A stretch of DNA of 64,000 nucleotides from Haliea sp963974125 (GTDB lineage: Bacteria > Pseudomonadota > Gammaproteobacteria > Pseudomonadales > Halieaceae), in contig CAXBCH010000005.1 in assembly GCA_963974125.1 (NCBI GenBank), positions 1 to 64,000 on the forward strand, in the 5' to 3' direction. Position numbers and translations under genes: made by a program. The notes beneath the pieces were generated by a model. That model was not told the origin of the DNA, did no database searches, and worked only from the letters and a program-made list of their open reading frames with translations. Below, piece by piece: positions 31,785 through 41,814 of the stretch; positions within the stretch are counted from its first letter, which is position 1; each line of letters opens with the position of its first letter.

Positions 31785-33638
31785 ATGGCTGGACGTATTC
31801 CCCAAAAATTCCTCGACGACCTGCTCGACCGGGTCGACATCGTGGAAGTCATCGACCGGCGGGTCAAACTCAAGAAAACCGGCAAGAACTACAGCGCCCG
31901 CTGCCCCTTCCACGAGGAGAAGACACCCTCGTTCAGCGTCAACCCGGACAAGCAGTTCTACTACTGCTTTGGCTGCGGCGCCGGCGGCAATGCCCTCGGC
32001 TTTGTCATGGACTACGAGAACCTGGACTTCCCGCAGGCGGTGGCAACGCTGGCTGGCAGCCTGGGCCTGGAAGTGCCGCGGGAGGAGACTCGCGGCGGTG
32101 CCGCCCAGGCCCAGCGCGAGGACAGCAACAAGGCGCTGTACGCCCTGCTGGAGCAGGCCGCGCGCTTCTACCAACAGCAGCTGCGCTCGCATCCCGAGGC
32201 CCAGCGCGCGGTGAGCTACCTCAAGCAGCGCGGGCTTACCGGGCAGATCGCGAAGGATTTTGACCTCGGCTTCGCCCCCCCGGGCTGGGACAACCTGCTG
32301 CAGGCGCTGGGACAGGACGACAGCCAGCGCAAGCTGCTGCTGGACGCGGGCATGCTGGTGCAGAACGACGCCGGTCGCAGCTACGACCGCTTCCGGGACC
32401 GGGTGGTATTCCCCATCCGCGACCAGCGCGGGCGCGTCATCGCCTTCGGCGGCCGGGTACTGGGTGACGACAAGCCGAAGTACCTCAATTCACCCGAAAC
32501 CCCCGTCTTCTCCAAGGGCCGCGAGCTCTACGGCCTCTACCAGGCCCGCCAGGCCAACCGCAAGCTGGAGCGGGCCCTGGTAGTGGAAGGCTACATGGAT
32601 GTCATCGCCCTGGCGCAGCACGGCATCAGCAATGCCACCGCCACCCTGGGCACTGCCACCAGCCAGACCCACCTGGAGCGCCTGTACCGGCTGACCCCGG
32701 AAGTAGTGTTCTGCTTCGATGGCGACGCCGCCGGGCGCAAGGCTGCGGTGCGCGCCCTGGAGTCAGCCCTGCCCTGCATGGAAGACGGGCGCCAGGCCCG
32801 GTTCCTGTTCCTGGACGAGGGGGAGGACCCGGACACCCTGGTGCGCAAGCTGGGGGCAGATCGCTTCCGCGAACTGGTTACTGCCGCCACGCCACTGGAA
32901 ACGTTCCTCTTTGATGTGGCAGGCGAAGGCCTGGACACCAGCACCCTGGACGGCCGCGCCCGCCTGAGCAAGCTGGCGCTGCCCTATATCCGCCAACTGC
33001 CGGACGGCGTGTTCCGCCAGCTCATGTTTCGCGCTCTCGCCGAGCGCACGGGACTGACCGTTGCCGAGCTGATGCATCTCGAGGCCCCGCCGCCCCCGCC
33101 GCCAGCACCCGAACCGGCACCCGAATGGGTGCAGGGGCCCGATTCCAGCCAGCCCACCCCGAGACAGCGGGCGGCCAGTGACCGGGCGCGAGCGGGCTAC
33201 TCCAACCTGGCGCAGGCAGCCATTGCCCTGCTGCTGCACCAGCCGGAGATGTCCACCCGGGTGGATCCCGAACCGCTGGCCACACTCGAAGGCGACGACG
33301 TCGCCCTGCTGCGGGACCTGCTGGCCCTGCTGCAGCGGCGCCCGGACTCCAATACCGCCATGCTGCTGGGCCACTGGTACGGCACCCCCGAAGGTGAGCT
33401 GCTGGGACGCCTGGCGGGCCAGGAGCGGCTGATCCCGCGCGCCGGCATCGAACAGCAGTTCAGCGACACCCTGGCCGCCCTGGCGCAGTTGCCGCAGCGC
33501 AGCCAATTGTCCGCCCAGGTCGACAAACTGAAAGTCACCAACTACGCTGACATGAGCGACGCGGAGAAGCAGAGACTCAAAGAATTATTGCAGCAGAAGC
33601 AGCGCATGGACGAGGCCCGCAACAAGCGCAAGCCCTGA
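31785..33638 (+). CDS. dnaG: DNA primase
   Basis: This 617-residue primase has the N-terminal zinc ribbon CPFH...CFGC (residues about 40-64, CHCC), the RNA polymerase domain (FRDRVVFPIRDQRGRVIAFGGRVL) and TOPRIM motifs VVEGYMDVIAL and FCFDGDAAGRKAA. A Pro-rich linker (PPPPPAPEPAP) leads to a C-terminal DnaB-binding domain of about 150 residues. It synthesises Okazaki-fragment primers. It follows yqeY by about 100 bases, and rpoD follows after 212 bases with its own probable promoter. Confidence 0.97.
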   Translation: MAGRIPQKFLDDLLDRVDIVEVIDRRVKLKKTGKNYSARCPFHEEKTPSFSVNPDKQFYYCFGCGAGGNALGFVMDYENLDFPQAVATLAGSLGLEVPREETRGGAAQAQREDSNKALYALLEQAARFYQQQLRSHPEAQRAVSYLKQRGLTGQIAKDFDLGFAPPGWDNLLQALGQDDSQRKLLLDAGMLVQNDAGRSYDRFRDRVVFPIRDQRGRVIAFGGRVLGDDKPKYLNSPETPVFSKGRELYGLYQARQANRKLERALVVEGYMDVIALAQHGISNATATLGTATSQTHLERLYRLTPEVVFCFDGDAAGRKAAVRALESALPCMEDGRQARFLFLDEGEDPDTLVRKLGADRFRELVTAATPLETFLFDVAGEGLDTSTLDGRARLSKLALPYIRQLPDGVFRQLMFRALAERTGLTVAELMHLEAPPPPPPAPEPAPEWVQGPDSSQPTPRQRAASDRARAGYSNLAQAAIALLLHQPEMSTRVDPEPLATLEGDDVALLRDLLALLQRRPDSNTAMLLGHWYGTPEGELLGRLAGQERLIPRAGIEQQFSDTLAALAQLPQRSQLSAQVDKLKVTNYADMSDAEKQRLKELLQQKQRMDEARNKRKP

Positions 33639-33784
33639 GTCACTCCACCGCCACCCCGCAGGCATCCGGGCGCACGGCTTGCAACCGGCAGTCAAAGCCC
33701 CCATATAAACGGGTATCGGTGCCCGAAAGCAGGCGCCAGCGGGACCAGGAGCCGTTAAATTACCAGGGATTTGGCTGGTTAAGT

Positions 33785-33805
33785 CACTGATTTTCCGGTT
33801 ATAAT
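33785..33805 (+). promoter_or_regulatory. Probable promoter of rpoD
   Basis: TATAAT at 33800-33805 is a perfect -10 box, 45 bases before the rpoD ATG. The best -35 candidate (GTTAAG, spacing 16) starts at 33778 and is weak. A T-rich leader follows. Confidence 0.5.
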
Positions 33806-33850
33806 CGCCGGCTAAATTTTTTTTGCATTTTATTCGAAGGTGTCTGCTGA

Positions 33851-35665
<1,815 letters not shown>

Positions 35666-35690
35666 CACAGCACCTCATCCGATCTTTGAA

Positions 35691-35718
35691 TTGACGATTC
35701 CTGTTAGTAGTCTAGTCT
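35691..35718 (+). promoter_or_regulatory. Probable promoter of the secreted protein gene
   Basis: TTGACG (35691-35696) and TAGTCT (35713-35718) are spaced 16 bases apart, about 62 bases before the ATG at 35780. Confidence 0.45.
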
Positions 35719-35779
35719 TTACTGGGCCGACCGCGGTTTTTTGCCGGCACTTTCCTACCCACTAACAGGAATAACAGCC

Positions 35780-36535
35780 ATGAAAACTGTAATTTGCACG
35801 ACCGTGGGGGCTGCCGTGTTTGCCGCGCTCGCCATCACACCCGCCCAAGCCGATGACCACATGACCGCCCAGCCGGTAGAGCTCTATGCCTGCACCTTCC
35901 GTGACGGCAAGGGCATGAAGGATCTGGAAAAGGCCAATGCCAACTTCAAGAAGTGGGCCGCCGACAACACCAGCGGCCACAATGCCTGGATGATTACCCC
36001 GCAATTCCGCTCGATGGACACTGAATTCCATGTCGGCTGGATAGGTGCCTACCAAACTGCGGAGGACTTTGGCGCCAGCACCGACAAGTGGGTAAATGCT
36101 TCCGGCAGTGTGTCGCAAGCTTACTATGATGCAGTCGAGTGCAGCCACGCCATGATGTCCTCCTATGCCACAGGCGGCCAGGAAGGCGCGCCGGGGGACG
36201 GCGTTGTCTGGTTCTCCCGCTGCTCGCTGGAGGACGATGCCAGCGTCGCTGACGCGGCCGCCGGCCATGCCAGGGTCGCAGACATGATGGAGGGCATGGG
36301 CGCAGGTGGCTCGAGCTGGATTTTCGTTCCGGGGCTCGGTTCCGGCGACGCCGAATTCGATTACTACCACGTTGCCGCCTGGCCTTCGTACCCGGCGTTT
36401 GCCAAGGCCTGGGAGGCCTATGTCAACGGCGGCGGCATGGCGAAGGCCATGGAGCTTCACGAGGGCGTCTCCAACTGCAAAAGTCCCAACATGTACGATG
36501 CCCAGCTGATTCTGGCGGCGCCAGCGGCCGAATGA
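35780..36535 (+). CDS. Secreted protein with two related halves, unknown function
   Basis: This 251-residue protein has a signal peptide (MKTVICTTVGAAVFAALAITPAQA). The mature part repeats itself: half one runs from YACTFRDGKGMKDL to ECSHAMMSSYA, half two from VVWFSRCSLEDDASV to CKSPNMYDAQLIL. Both halves have an early Cys after an aromatic strand, an Ala/Lys-rich helix, a W-x-x-P segment and a D-x-EF-Y/H-VG/A-W strand, as in dimeric alpha/beta-barrel (NIPSNAP-like) domains. That fold is an inference and no enzyme function can be read. It has its own promoter after rpoD. Confidence 0.7.
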   Translation: MKTVICTTVGAAVFAALAITPAQADDHMTAQPVELYACTFRDGKGMKDLEKANANFKKWAADNTSGHNAWMITPQFRSMDTEFHVGWIGAYQTAEDFGASTDKWVNASGSVSQAYYDAVECSHAMMSSYATGGQEGAPGDGVVWFSRCSLEDDASVADAAAGHARVADMMEGMGAGGSSWIFVPGLGSGDAEFDYYHVAAWPSYPAFAKAWEAYVNGGGMAKAMELHEGVSNCKSPNMYDAQLILAAPAAE

Positions 36536-36546
36536 AGCAACAACAC

Positions 36547-36586
36547 TGACAGGCTCGACCCCGGCTGCAGGAAGGCGAGCCTGTCA
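36547..36586. repeat. 11-bp inverted repeat hairpin
   Basis: TGACAGGCTCG (36547-36557) is perfectly complementary to CGAGCCTGTCA (36576-36586), with an 18-base loop. No T-run follows, so it is not a standard intrinsic terminator. Its right arm overlaps the left direct repeat flanking the toxin-antitoxin module. Confidence 0.6.
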
Positions 36587-36601
36587 ACCAGTGCAAATCG
36601 G
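36579..36601 (+). repeat. Left 23-bp imperfect direct repeat flanking phd-vapC
   Basis: 19 of 23 bases match 37341-37363, and all four differences are transitions. It lies about 100 bases before the antitoxin gene. Confidence 0.55.
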
Positions 36602-36668
36602 GAACTGCGCCCGTAAATCCTGACCGCGGCAGGCCGCTGTTTGCTGTGTTGTGACTTTTGAACTAGTA

Positions 36669-36689
36669 TTGTACAACTATCTTGTACAA
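36669..36689. promoter_or_regulatory. Paired TTGTACAA palindromes, antitoxin operator
   Basis: TTGTACAA occurs at 36669-36676 and 36682-36689, spaced 5 bases apart, ending 17 bases before the antitoxin ATG. Phd-type antitoxins bind such paired palindromes and repress their own operon. Confidence 0.6.
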
Positions 36690-36706
36690 AACATGTGGTG
36701 CGAACC

Positions 36707-36937
36707 ATGGAAACTGTCAACATCAGCGACTTCAGGGCCAACTTGTTGAAATACCTTGAAAAGGCCAACGCCGGTCAGCAATTTACCGTGACCACAAATG
36801 GTAAAGTTCTGGCGACGCTATCTCCTCCAGTACAGCTGCGTGAAGCCGCCAAAAGTCAGTTGGCCGGACTCGCAGCGACTGCAAAGATTCATGATGCGAC
36901 CAGCCCTGTAACGGAGGACTGGGAGGCTGCGTTGTGA
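36707..36937 (+). CDS. Phd/YefM-family antitoxin
   Basis: This 76-residue protein with N-terminal METVNISDFRANLLKYLEKANAGQQFTVTTNGKVLATLSP is a Phd/YefM DNA-binding domain. The C-terminal part (KIHDATSPVTEDWEAAL) would wrap the toxin. The ATG at 36707 gives the standard start; an open GTG four codons upstream is less typical. It overlaps the PIN toxin gene by 4 bases and has two TTGTACAA boxes in front. Confidence 0.87.
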   Translation: METVNISDFRANLLKYLEKANAGQQFTVTTNGKVLATLSPPVQLREAAKSQLAGLAATAKIHDATSPVTEDWEAAL

Positions 36938-37329
36938 TTTTGCTGGACACCTGTGCGGTCATCTGGGATGCGCTTGATCCGAACAAGCTTAGTACCAAGG
37001 CTAGAAAAGCCATAGATCGGGCTGACCAACACAACGCACTGGTCCTTTCAGACATCTCAATTTGGGAAGTTGCGATGCTGGTCAACAAGGGGCGAATCGA
37101 GATCGATACCAGTGCAGCGCAATTCCTGAACCTCTTCCTTCAGTCGCGCAATATTTCAGTGATTCAGATTTCTCCTGAAATTGCCGAGCTATCTACCCAC
37201 TTGGGCGCTGAGGTCAGTAATGATCCGGCGGATCGTTTAATTGCCGCCACGTCGATTATCCACAACGCGCAACTTGTAACTGCTGACAACAAATTGCTTG
37301 AAAGTGAACTGATCGATACGCTGTGGTAG
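36934..37329 (+). CDS. VapC-like PIN-domain toxin
   Basis: This 131-residue PIN-domain protein starts MILLDTCAVIWDAL (first acidic residue), then has ISIWEVAMLVNKGRI (E), SNDPADRLIAATSIIHNAQLVTADNKLL (two further Asp). These are the four acidic residues of the RNase site. PIN toxins paired with Phd antitoxins typically cleave tRNA or rRNA; the target here is unknown. The start is a GTG overlapping the antitoxin TGA. Confidence 0.88.
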   Translation: MILLDTCAVIWDALDPNKLSTKARKAIDRADQHNALVLSDISIWEVAMLVNKGRIEIDTSAAQFLNLFLQSRNISVIQISPEIAELSTHLGAEVSNDPADRLIAATSIIHNAQLVTADNKLLESELIDTLW

Positions 37330-37340
37330 GCACAAGTGGG

Positions 37341-37363
37341 GCCTGTCAGCCGGTACAAGTCGG
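37341..37363 (+). repeat. Right 23-bp imperfect direct repeat flanking phd-vapC
   Basis: It matches 36579-36601 at 19 of 23 positions. It lies 12 bases after the toxin stop and about 60 bases before the tRNA gene. Confidence 0.55.
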
Positions 37364-37396
37364 AATCCGGGGCTGTGCCTGCGACGGCTTATTCTC

Positions 37397-37402
37397 TATA
37401 AT
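37397..37402 (+). promoter_or_regulatory. -10 box of the tRNA gene
   Basis: A perfect TATAAT lies 18 bases before the tRNA 5' end. The -35 region is not clear. Confidence 0.5.
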
Positions 37403-37420
37403 CCCCAGCTTCCCCGTTGC

Positions 37421-37497
37421 GGGCCCATAGCTCAGTTGGTTAGAGCATCCGACTCATAATCGGCAGGTCGAAGGTTCAAGTCCTTCTGGGCCCACCA
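37421..37497 (+). tRNA. tRNA with CAU anticodon, probably tRNA-Ile2
   Basis: This is a complete 77-base cloverleaf with encoded CCA. The acceptor stem GGGCCCA pairs with TGGGCCC, the T arm holds GGTTCAAGTCC, and the anticodon loop reads CTCATAA. A CAU anticodon can be elongator Met, initiator Met or lysidine-modified Ile2. The acceptor has G1-C72, so it is not initiator-like. C4-G69 and C5-G68 are the base pairs TilS recognises in tRNA-Ile2, and ileX lies near rpoD in E. coli. Ile2 is therefore the better call; elongator Met remains possible. Confidence 0.9.
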
Positions 37498-37549
37498 TCC
37501 CGCTCCATGATATCCTGTGCGAAATTTGCGTAAACAGGAGCGTTTGATC

Positions 37550-38209
37550 TTGCTCAATTGTGAAATACTGGAACCCGTCGGCACGGCTGATGCCGCGGTG
37601 ATCTGGCTGCATGGCTTGGGAGCCAGCGGTCACGATTTTGTCCCGGTGGTGCCTCATCTGGGCTTGCCGGACAATCACGGGGTGCGTTTCGTATTTCCCC
37701 ATGCCCCGGAAATACCCGTCACCATAAATGGCGGCATGGTGATGCCGGCATGGTACGACATACTCGCCATGTCGATAGAGCGCGAGATTGACCTGCAGCA
37801 GATAGAATCGTCTTCTGCGGCCGTCCGGGAATTGATCCAGCGTGAATTGGATGCGGGCATATCCAGTGAGCGGATTGTGCTCGCCGGGTTCAGCCAGGGA
37901 GGCGCCGTCGCCTACCACACGGCACTGTCCTATCCGAAGCGCCTGGGCGGATTGATGGCGCTGTCCACTTACTTCGCGACAGCGAGGGAAGTCAGACTCT
38001 CGGAAGCAAACAAGGGGCTGCCCATTCACATTTTCCATGGCACTCGGGACCCCATGGTTCCGGAAGCAATGGGCCATACCGCAAGCCAGATATTGCAAGG
38101 CATGGGCTTTTCACCGAAGTACCGCAGCTACCCCATGCAACACGAGGTGTGCATGGAGGAAATCCAGGATATCGGGCGCAGCCTCAAGGATTGGTTAAAG
38201 CTGGGTTAA
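37550..38209 (+). CDS. Carboxylesterase / acyl-protein-thioesterase family hydrolase
   Basis: This alpha/beta hydrolase of the carboxylesterase-2 family is about 219 residues long. It has VIWLHGLGASGHDFVPVVP, RFVFPHAPEIPVTINGG, MPAWYDI, the nucleophile GFSQGGAVAYHTAL, an Asp in HGTRDPMVP and His in MQHEVCMEEI. Such enzymes hydrolyse short-chain esters or thioesters. No ATG precedes the conserved start; AGGAG at 37536-37540 favours TTG at 37550 (9-base spacing), with TTG 37544 or GTG 37517 as alternatives. It follows the tRNA closely. Confidence 0.85.
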   Translation: MLNCEILEPVGTADAAVIWLHGLGASGHDFVPVVPHLGLPDNHGVRFVFPHAPEIPVTINGGMVMPAWYDILAMSIEREIDLQQIESSSAAVRELIQRELDAGISSERIVLAGFSQGGAVAYHTALSYPKRLGGLMALSTYFATAREVRLSEANKGLPIHIFHGTRDPMVPEAMGHTASQILQGMGFSPKYRSYPMQHEVCMEEIQDIGRSLKDWLKLG

Positions 38210-38256
38210 GCGGCGTTTCCATCTCTCCGGAGCGGCGAGCCGCCCTCTGCGATGGC

Positions 38257-38715
38257 TCACTCCTGCGGCGGGATGACACTGTAGTGCAGGCTGATGATCT
38301 TCCAGTCGCCATTGATTTTCTGCCACACATCGGTCTCGAATGCCCGTGCTGTTGACGTGGCACCATCGGGGGCGCGCGTGCGGTTGTCGACGAAGGCGGT
38401 GACCACCGCGACCTCTCCGCCGGGCATGACTTGCACCTGCAGATCGGACATCTCGTTCAACTCAACACCGCCACCGGCTGCCACCAGGTCGGTCCACTCT
38501 TCGTGGTAGGCCGCTACATCCTGCCGCGCGCCATAGAAGTACACCGTCGCGCTGTCCGCATAGAAATCGAAGTAAGTCTCGACATCGTTGGTTGCATAAG
38601 CGTGGTTGAATGCATGGATCGCGGTATCCAGATCGGCATTGCCGGAGCCGTGATGGTCCGCCAATGCGGCAAACGACGGCAACGCGATAATCAGACAGGC
38701 CAATAGCGCTTTCAT
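38257..38715 (-). CDS. Exported NTF2-like / SnoaL-type protein
   Basis: This 152-residue protein has a signal peptide (MKALLACLIIALPSFAALA) and an NTF2-like domain: an LDTAIHAFNHAYATNDVETYFDFYADSATVY helix-strand unit, followed by strands and a final WQKINGDWKIISLHYS. This is the DUF4440/SnoaL-like pattern of small conical-barrel proteins, often ligand-binding or ketosteroid-isomerase-like. Catalytic residues cannot be assigned. It stands alone, convergent with the esterase gene. Confidence 0.75.
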   Translation of the reverse strand: MKALLACLIIALPSFAALADHHGSGNADLDTAIHAFNHAYATNDVETYFDFYADSATVYFYGARQDVAAYHEEWTDLVAAGGGVELNEMSDLQVQVMPGGEVAVVTAFVDNRTRAPDGATSTARAFETDVWQKINGDWKIISLHYSVIPPQE

Positions 38716-39539
38716 CAATCTTGCTCCTTCCCGTGAAGCCCAGGACCATGACTACTGCCTGGTGCGTATTCCGGTGAACGTGAACACCTGATTTCTCAAT
38801 GCATCACGTAGCCGGGTTTTTAACCCAGTTGTTCACCTTCCGTCAATTCCCCCAGTTTTTTTCTCATCGACTCGCCCTTCAGAGGTAGCCGGTGCGCGTT
38901 GTGCATCAGTCGATCCAGAATGGCATCCGTCAGGGTGTTGTCACCGATGGCCGCGTACCATTGATCTGTCGGTAGCTGACTGATTACGACCGTTGATTGC
39001 GAGTCTTGGCGGTTCCGTCACAGTCTGGCCAGTGGCAAGCGAAGAAAACCGACGACAACCCAAACCAATGAAGGAGACAGCGAACCCGAAAAGACAGACT
39101 TATCCACAGACGCCTAGGCATACTGGGCACCCATAACCCGGGTCAGAATTGGACGGAAACCCAATGTTACTACAGCTATGAAAGGTTCCACATAGGAAAG
39201 AGAGGTTAAGCTGAGTATCGGCGCCATTTGGTCCTCGTTTCGGGCGCAGTATTGCTAGCCTGCGCTAGGGCCCAGCCCATGGCGGCCAATAGGCCTAGAG
39301 TGGATTAGCTGCCGCAGTGGCATGCACTCGACGCCAGTCGACTCGTCGCCCGGCCTGAACGTTTCCGCCAAGCATGTCTGGTGACCGGCGCACCAGCGCA
39401 CAGGACGCGCCAGAGCCTGCCAATCGCGACCGCCGCTGCAACTGTCAGCGCAATCAATCATCACCTTCCATTTAATCCATTTCCCCTGACGGCCATACAG
39501 GGCTAGTCTGCTGGCAGGCACAATCAATGGAGGCCGACA
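38716..39539. other. Gene-poor stretch with IS21 remnant before katG
   Basis: It contains the 3' fragment of an istB gene (38819-39008). The remaining about 530 bases hold only the katG upstream region, with a good GGAGG ribosome site at 39529-39533. A single perfect DnaA box, TTATCCACA (39100-39108), occurs without neighbours. I see no intact gene. Confidence 0.6.
38819..39008 (-). pseudogene. IS21-family istB fragment (C-terminal end)
   Basis: The minus strand encodes about 63 codons: STVVISQLPTDQWYAAIGDN, then a segment ending LTDAILDRLMHNAHRLPLKG, then ESMRKKLGELTEGEQLG and a stop. This is the C-terminal part of the IstB AAA+ ATPase helper of IS21 elements. The Walker motifs and all of istA are missing, so it is a dead remnant of a former insertion. 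The upstream break is near 39008. Confidence 0.8.
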
Positions 39540-41705
39540 ATGAGCAACACAGACGCAAACTCCCGGGGCAAATGCCCGGTCATGCACGGCGGCAACACCG
39601 CGGCCGGGCGCGACAACATGGACTGGTGGCCAGAGAGTCTGAACCTCGACATCCTGCATCAGCACGACACCAAGACCAACCCGCTGGGCAGCGACTTCAA
39701 TTACCGTGAAGCGGTCAAAACCCTGGATGTAGAGGCCCTGAAGCGGGACCTGCACGCGCTGATGACCGACAGCCAGGACTGGTGGCCCGCGGACTGGGGT
39801 CACTACGGCGGCCTGATGATCCGCATGTCCTGGCATGCCGCGGGCACCTACCGCATCGCCGACGGCCGCGGCGGCGGTGGTACCGGCAACCAGCGGTTCG
39901 CCCCGATCAACTCCTGGCCCGACAACGTCAGCCTGGACAAGGCCAGGCGCCTGCTGTGGCCGCTCAAGAAGAAATACGGCAACAAGATCAGCTGGGCCGA
40001 CCTGATCATTCTGGCCGGTACCGTCGCCTATGAGTCCATGGGCCTCAAAAGCTACGGCTTCGCCTTTGGCCGCGAGGACATCTGGCACCCGGAGAAGGAC
40101 ATCTACTGGGGCTCGGAGAAGGAGTGGCTGGCCGCCAGTCGCTATGAGGACGGCGAGCGGGAGACGCTGGAGAACCCCCTGGCCGCGGTGCAGATGGGCC
40201 TGATCTACGTCAATCCCGAGGGCGTTGACGGCAAGCCCGACCCGCTGAAAACAGCGCGGGACGTGCGGGTAACCTTCGAACGCATGGCGATGAACGACGA
40301 AGAGACCGTGGCCCTCACCGCCGGCGGCCACACCGTGGGCAAGTGCCACGGTAATGGCGACGCCACTCTGCTGGGCCCGGCCCCCGAGGCTGCGGATGTC
40401 GAGGAGCAGGGCTTCGGCTGGCGCAATCCCACCGGCAAGGGTCACGGCCGCGATACCATTACCAGCGGCATTGAGGGCGCCTGGACCACTCACCCCACGC
40501 GCTGGGACAACGGCTACTTCTACCTGCTCTTTACCTATGACTGGGAGTCGAAGAAGAGCCCGGCCGGCGCCTGGCAGTGGGAGCCGGTGAACATCAAGGA
40601 AGAGGACAAGCCGGTTGACGTGGAGGATCCGTCAATTCGCCTGAACCCGATCATGACCGACGCCGACATGGCGATGATCAAGGACCCGGCCTACCGGGCG
40701 ATTTCCGAGCACTTCTACAAGGACCCTGACTATTTCTCGGAAGTCTTCGCGCGCGCCTGGTTCAAGCTGACCCACCGCGACCTGGGCCCGAAAACACGCT
40801 ACATCGGCCCGGATGTGCCGCAGGAGGACCTGATCTGGCAGGATCCGGTACCCACGGGTTCCAGCGACTACGATGTGGACGCTGTCAGGGCACGAATCGC
40901 AGAGAGTGGCCTCTCCATCGCCGAGATGGTGGCCACTGCCTGGGACAGCGCCAGGACCTTCCGCGGCTCTGACCTGCGCGGTGGTGCCAACGGTGCCCGC
41001 ATCCGTCTGGCCCCGCAAAAGGACTGGGAGGGCAACGAACCGGAACGGCTGGCGAAGGTGCTGGCCACACTGGAGCCCATTGCTGCGGCGACCGGCGCCA
41101 GCGTGGCGGATGTCATTGTGCTGGCGGGCAATGTCGGCATCGAGCGGGCCGCCAGCGCGGCGGGGTTTGAGGTCAGCGTACCCTTTGCTCCGGGGCGAGG
41201 GGATGCGAGCCAGGAAATGACCGATGTCGGATCATTCGAACCGCTGGAACCCGTCCACGACGGCTACCGCAACTGGCTCAAGGCAGACTATGTGGTTACC
41301 GCGGAGGAGCTGATGCTTGATCGTACCCAGCTCCTGGGTCTGACCGCCCCCGAGATGACGGTACTGGTCGGCGGCATGCGGGTGCTCGGCACCAATCACG
41401 GTGGCAGCAAGCACGGCGTACTCACTGACCGGGAAGGGGTGCTCAGCAACGACTTCTTCGTCAACCTGACCGACATGGCCAACTCCTGGCATGCTGCGGG
41501 CAACGGCCTGTACGAGATCCGCGAGCGCAGTACGGGTACTCCGAAGTGGACCGCAACCCGGCTAGACCTGGTGTTCGGCGCAAATTCGATCCTGCGTTCC
41601 TACGCCGAGGTCTATGCCCAGGATGACAACCGGGAGAAGTTCGTCCACGACTTCATTGCCGCCTGGACCAAGGTGATGAACGCGGACCGCTTCGATCTGG
41701 AGTGA
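39540..41705 (+). CDS. katG: Catalase-peroxidase
   Basis: This 721-residue enzyme has duplicated peroxidase domains. The distal haem site is RMSWHAAGTYR (Arg, Trp and His), and LIYVNPEGV carries the Tyr of the Trp-Tyr-Met adduct. The proximal region is LTAGGHTVGKCHGN (His) in the first half, with a matching degenerate region in the second half (LVGGMRVLGTNHGGS). It breaks down H2O2 by catalase and peroxidase activity. It stands alone, with a GGAGG site 6 bases before the ATG. Confidence 0.97.
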   Translation: MSNTDANSRGKCPVMHGGNTAAGRDNMDWWPESLNLDILHQHDTKTNPLGSDFNYREAVKTLDVEALKRDLHALMTDSQDWWPADWGHYGGLMIRMSWHAAGTYRIADGRGGGGTGNQRFAPINSWPDNVSLDKARRLLWPLKKKYGNKISWADLIILAGTVAYESMGLKSYGFAFGREDIWHPEKDIYWGSEKEWLAASRYEDGERETLENPLAAVQMGLIYVNPEGVDGKPDPLKTARDVRVTFERMAMNDEETVALTAGGHTVGKCHGNGDATLLGPAPEAADVEEQGFGWRNPTGKGHGRDTITSGIEGAWTTHPTRWDNGYFYLLFTYDWESKKSPAGAWQWEPVNIKEEDKPVDVEDPSIRLNPIMTDADMAMIKDPAYRAISEHFYKDPDYFSEVFARAWFKLTHRDLGPKTRYIGPDVPQEDLIWQDPVPTGSSDYDVDAVRARIAESGLSIAEMVATAWDSARTFRGSDLRGGANGARIRLAPQKDWEGNEPERLAKVLATLEPIAAATGASVADVIVLAGNVGIERAASAAGFEVSVPFAPGRGDASQEMTDVGSFEPLEPVHDGYRNWLKADYVVTAEELMLDRTQLLGLTAPEMTVLVGGMRVLGTNHGGSKHGVLTDREGVLSNDFFVNLTDMANSWHAAGNGLYEIRERSTGTPKWTATRLDLVFGANSILRSYAEVYAQDDNREKFVHDFIAAWTKVMNADRFDLE

Positions 41706-41814
41706 TGTCAACCGAAACTTCGGGATTTCCGAGTTTGACAGCCGCAAACAGCTGCGGTATTACCTTGCGCAACATGCCTTCATCCCGGGGATCGCTCCGG
41801 GTAGGGAAGCCCTC

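Noticed and set aside
36547..36586. Hairpin as intrinsic terminator
   Set aside because: The 11-bp stem is perfect but the loop is long and no T-run follows on either strand.
39100..39108. Perfect DnaA box as a replication origin
   Set aside because: A single box without neighbours, AT-rich unwinding region or dnaA/dnaN context is expected by chance in 64 kb.
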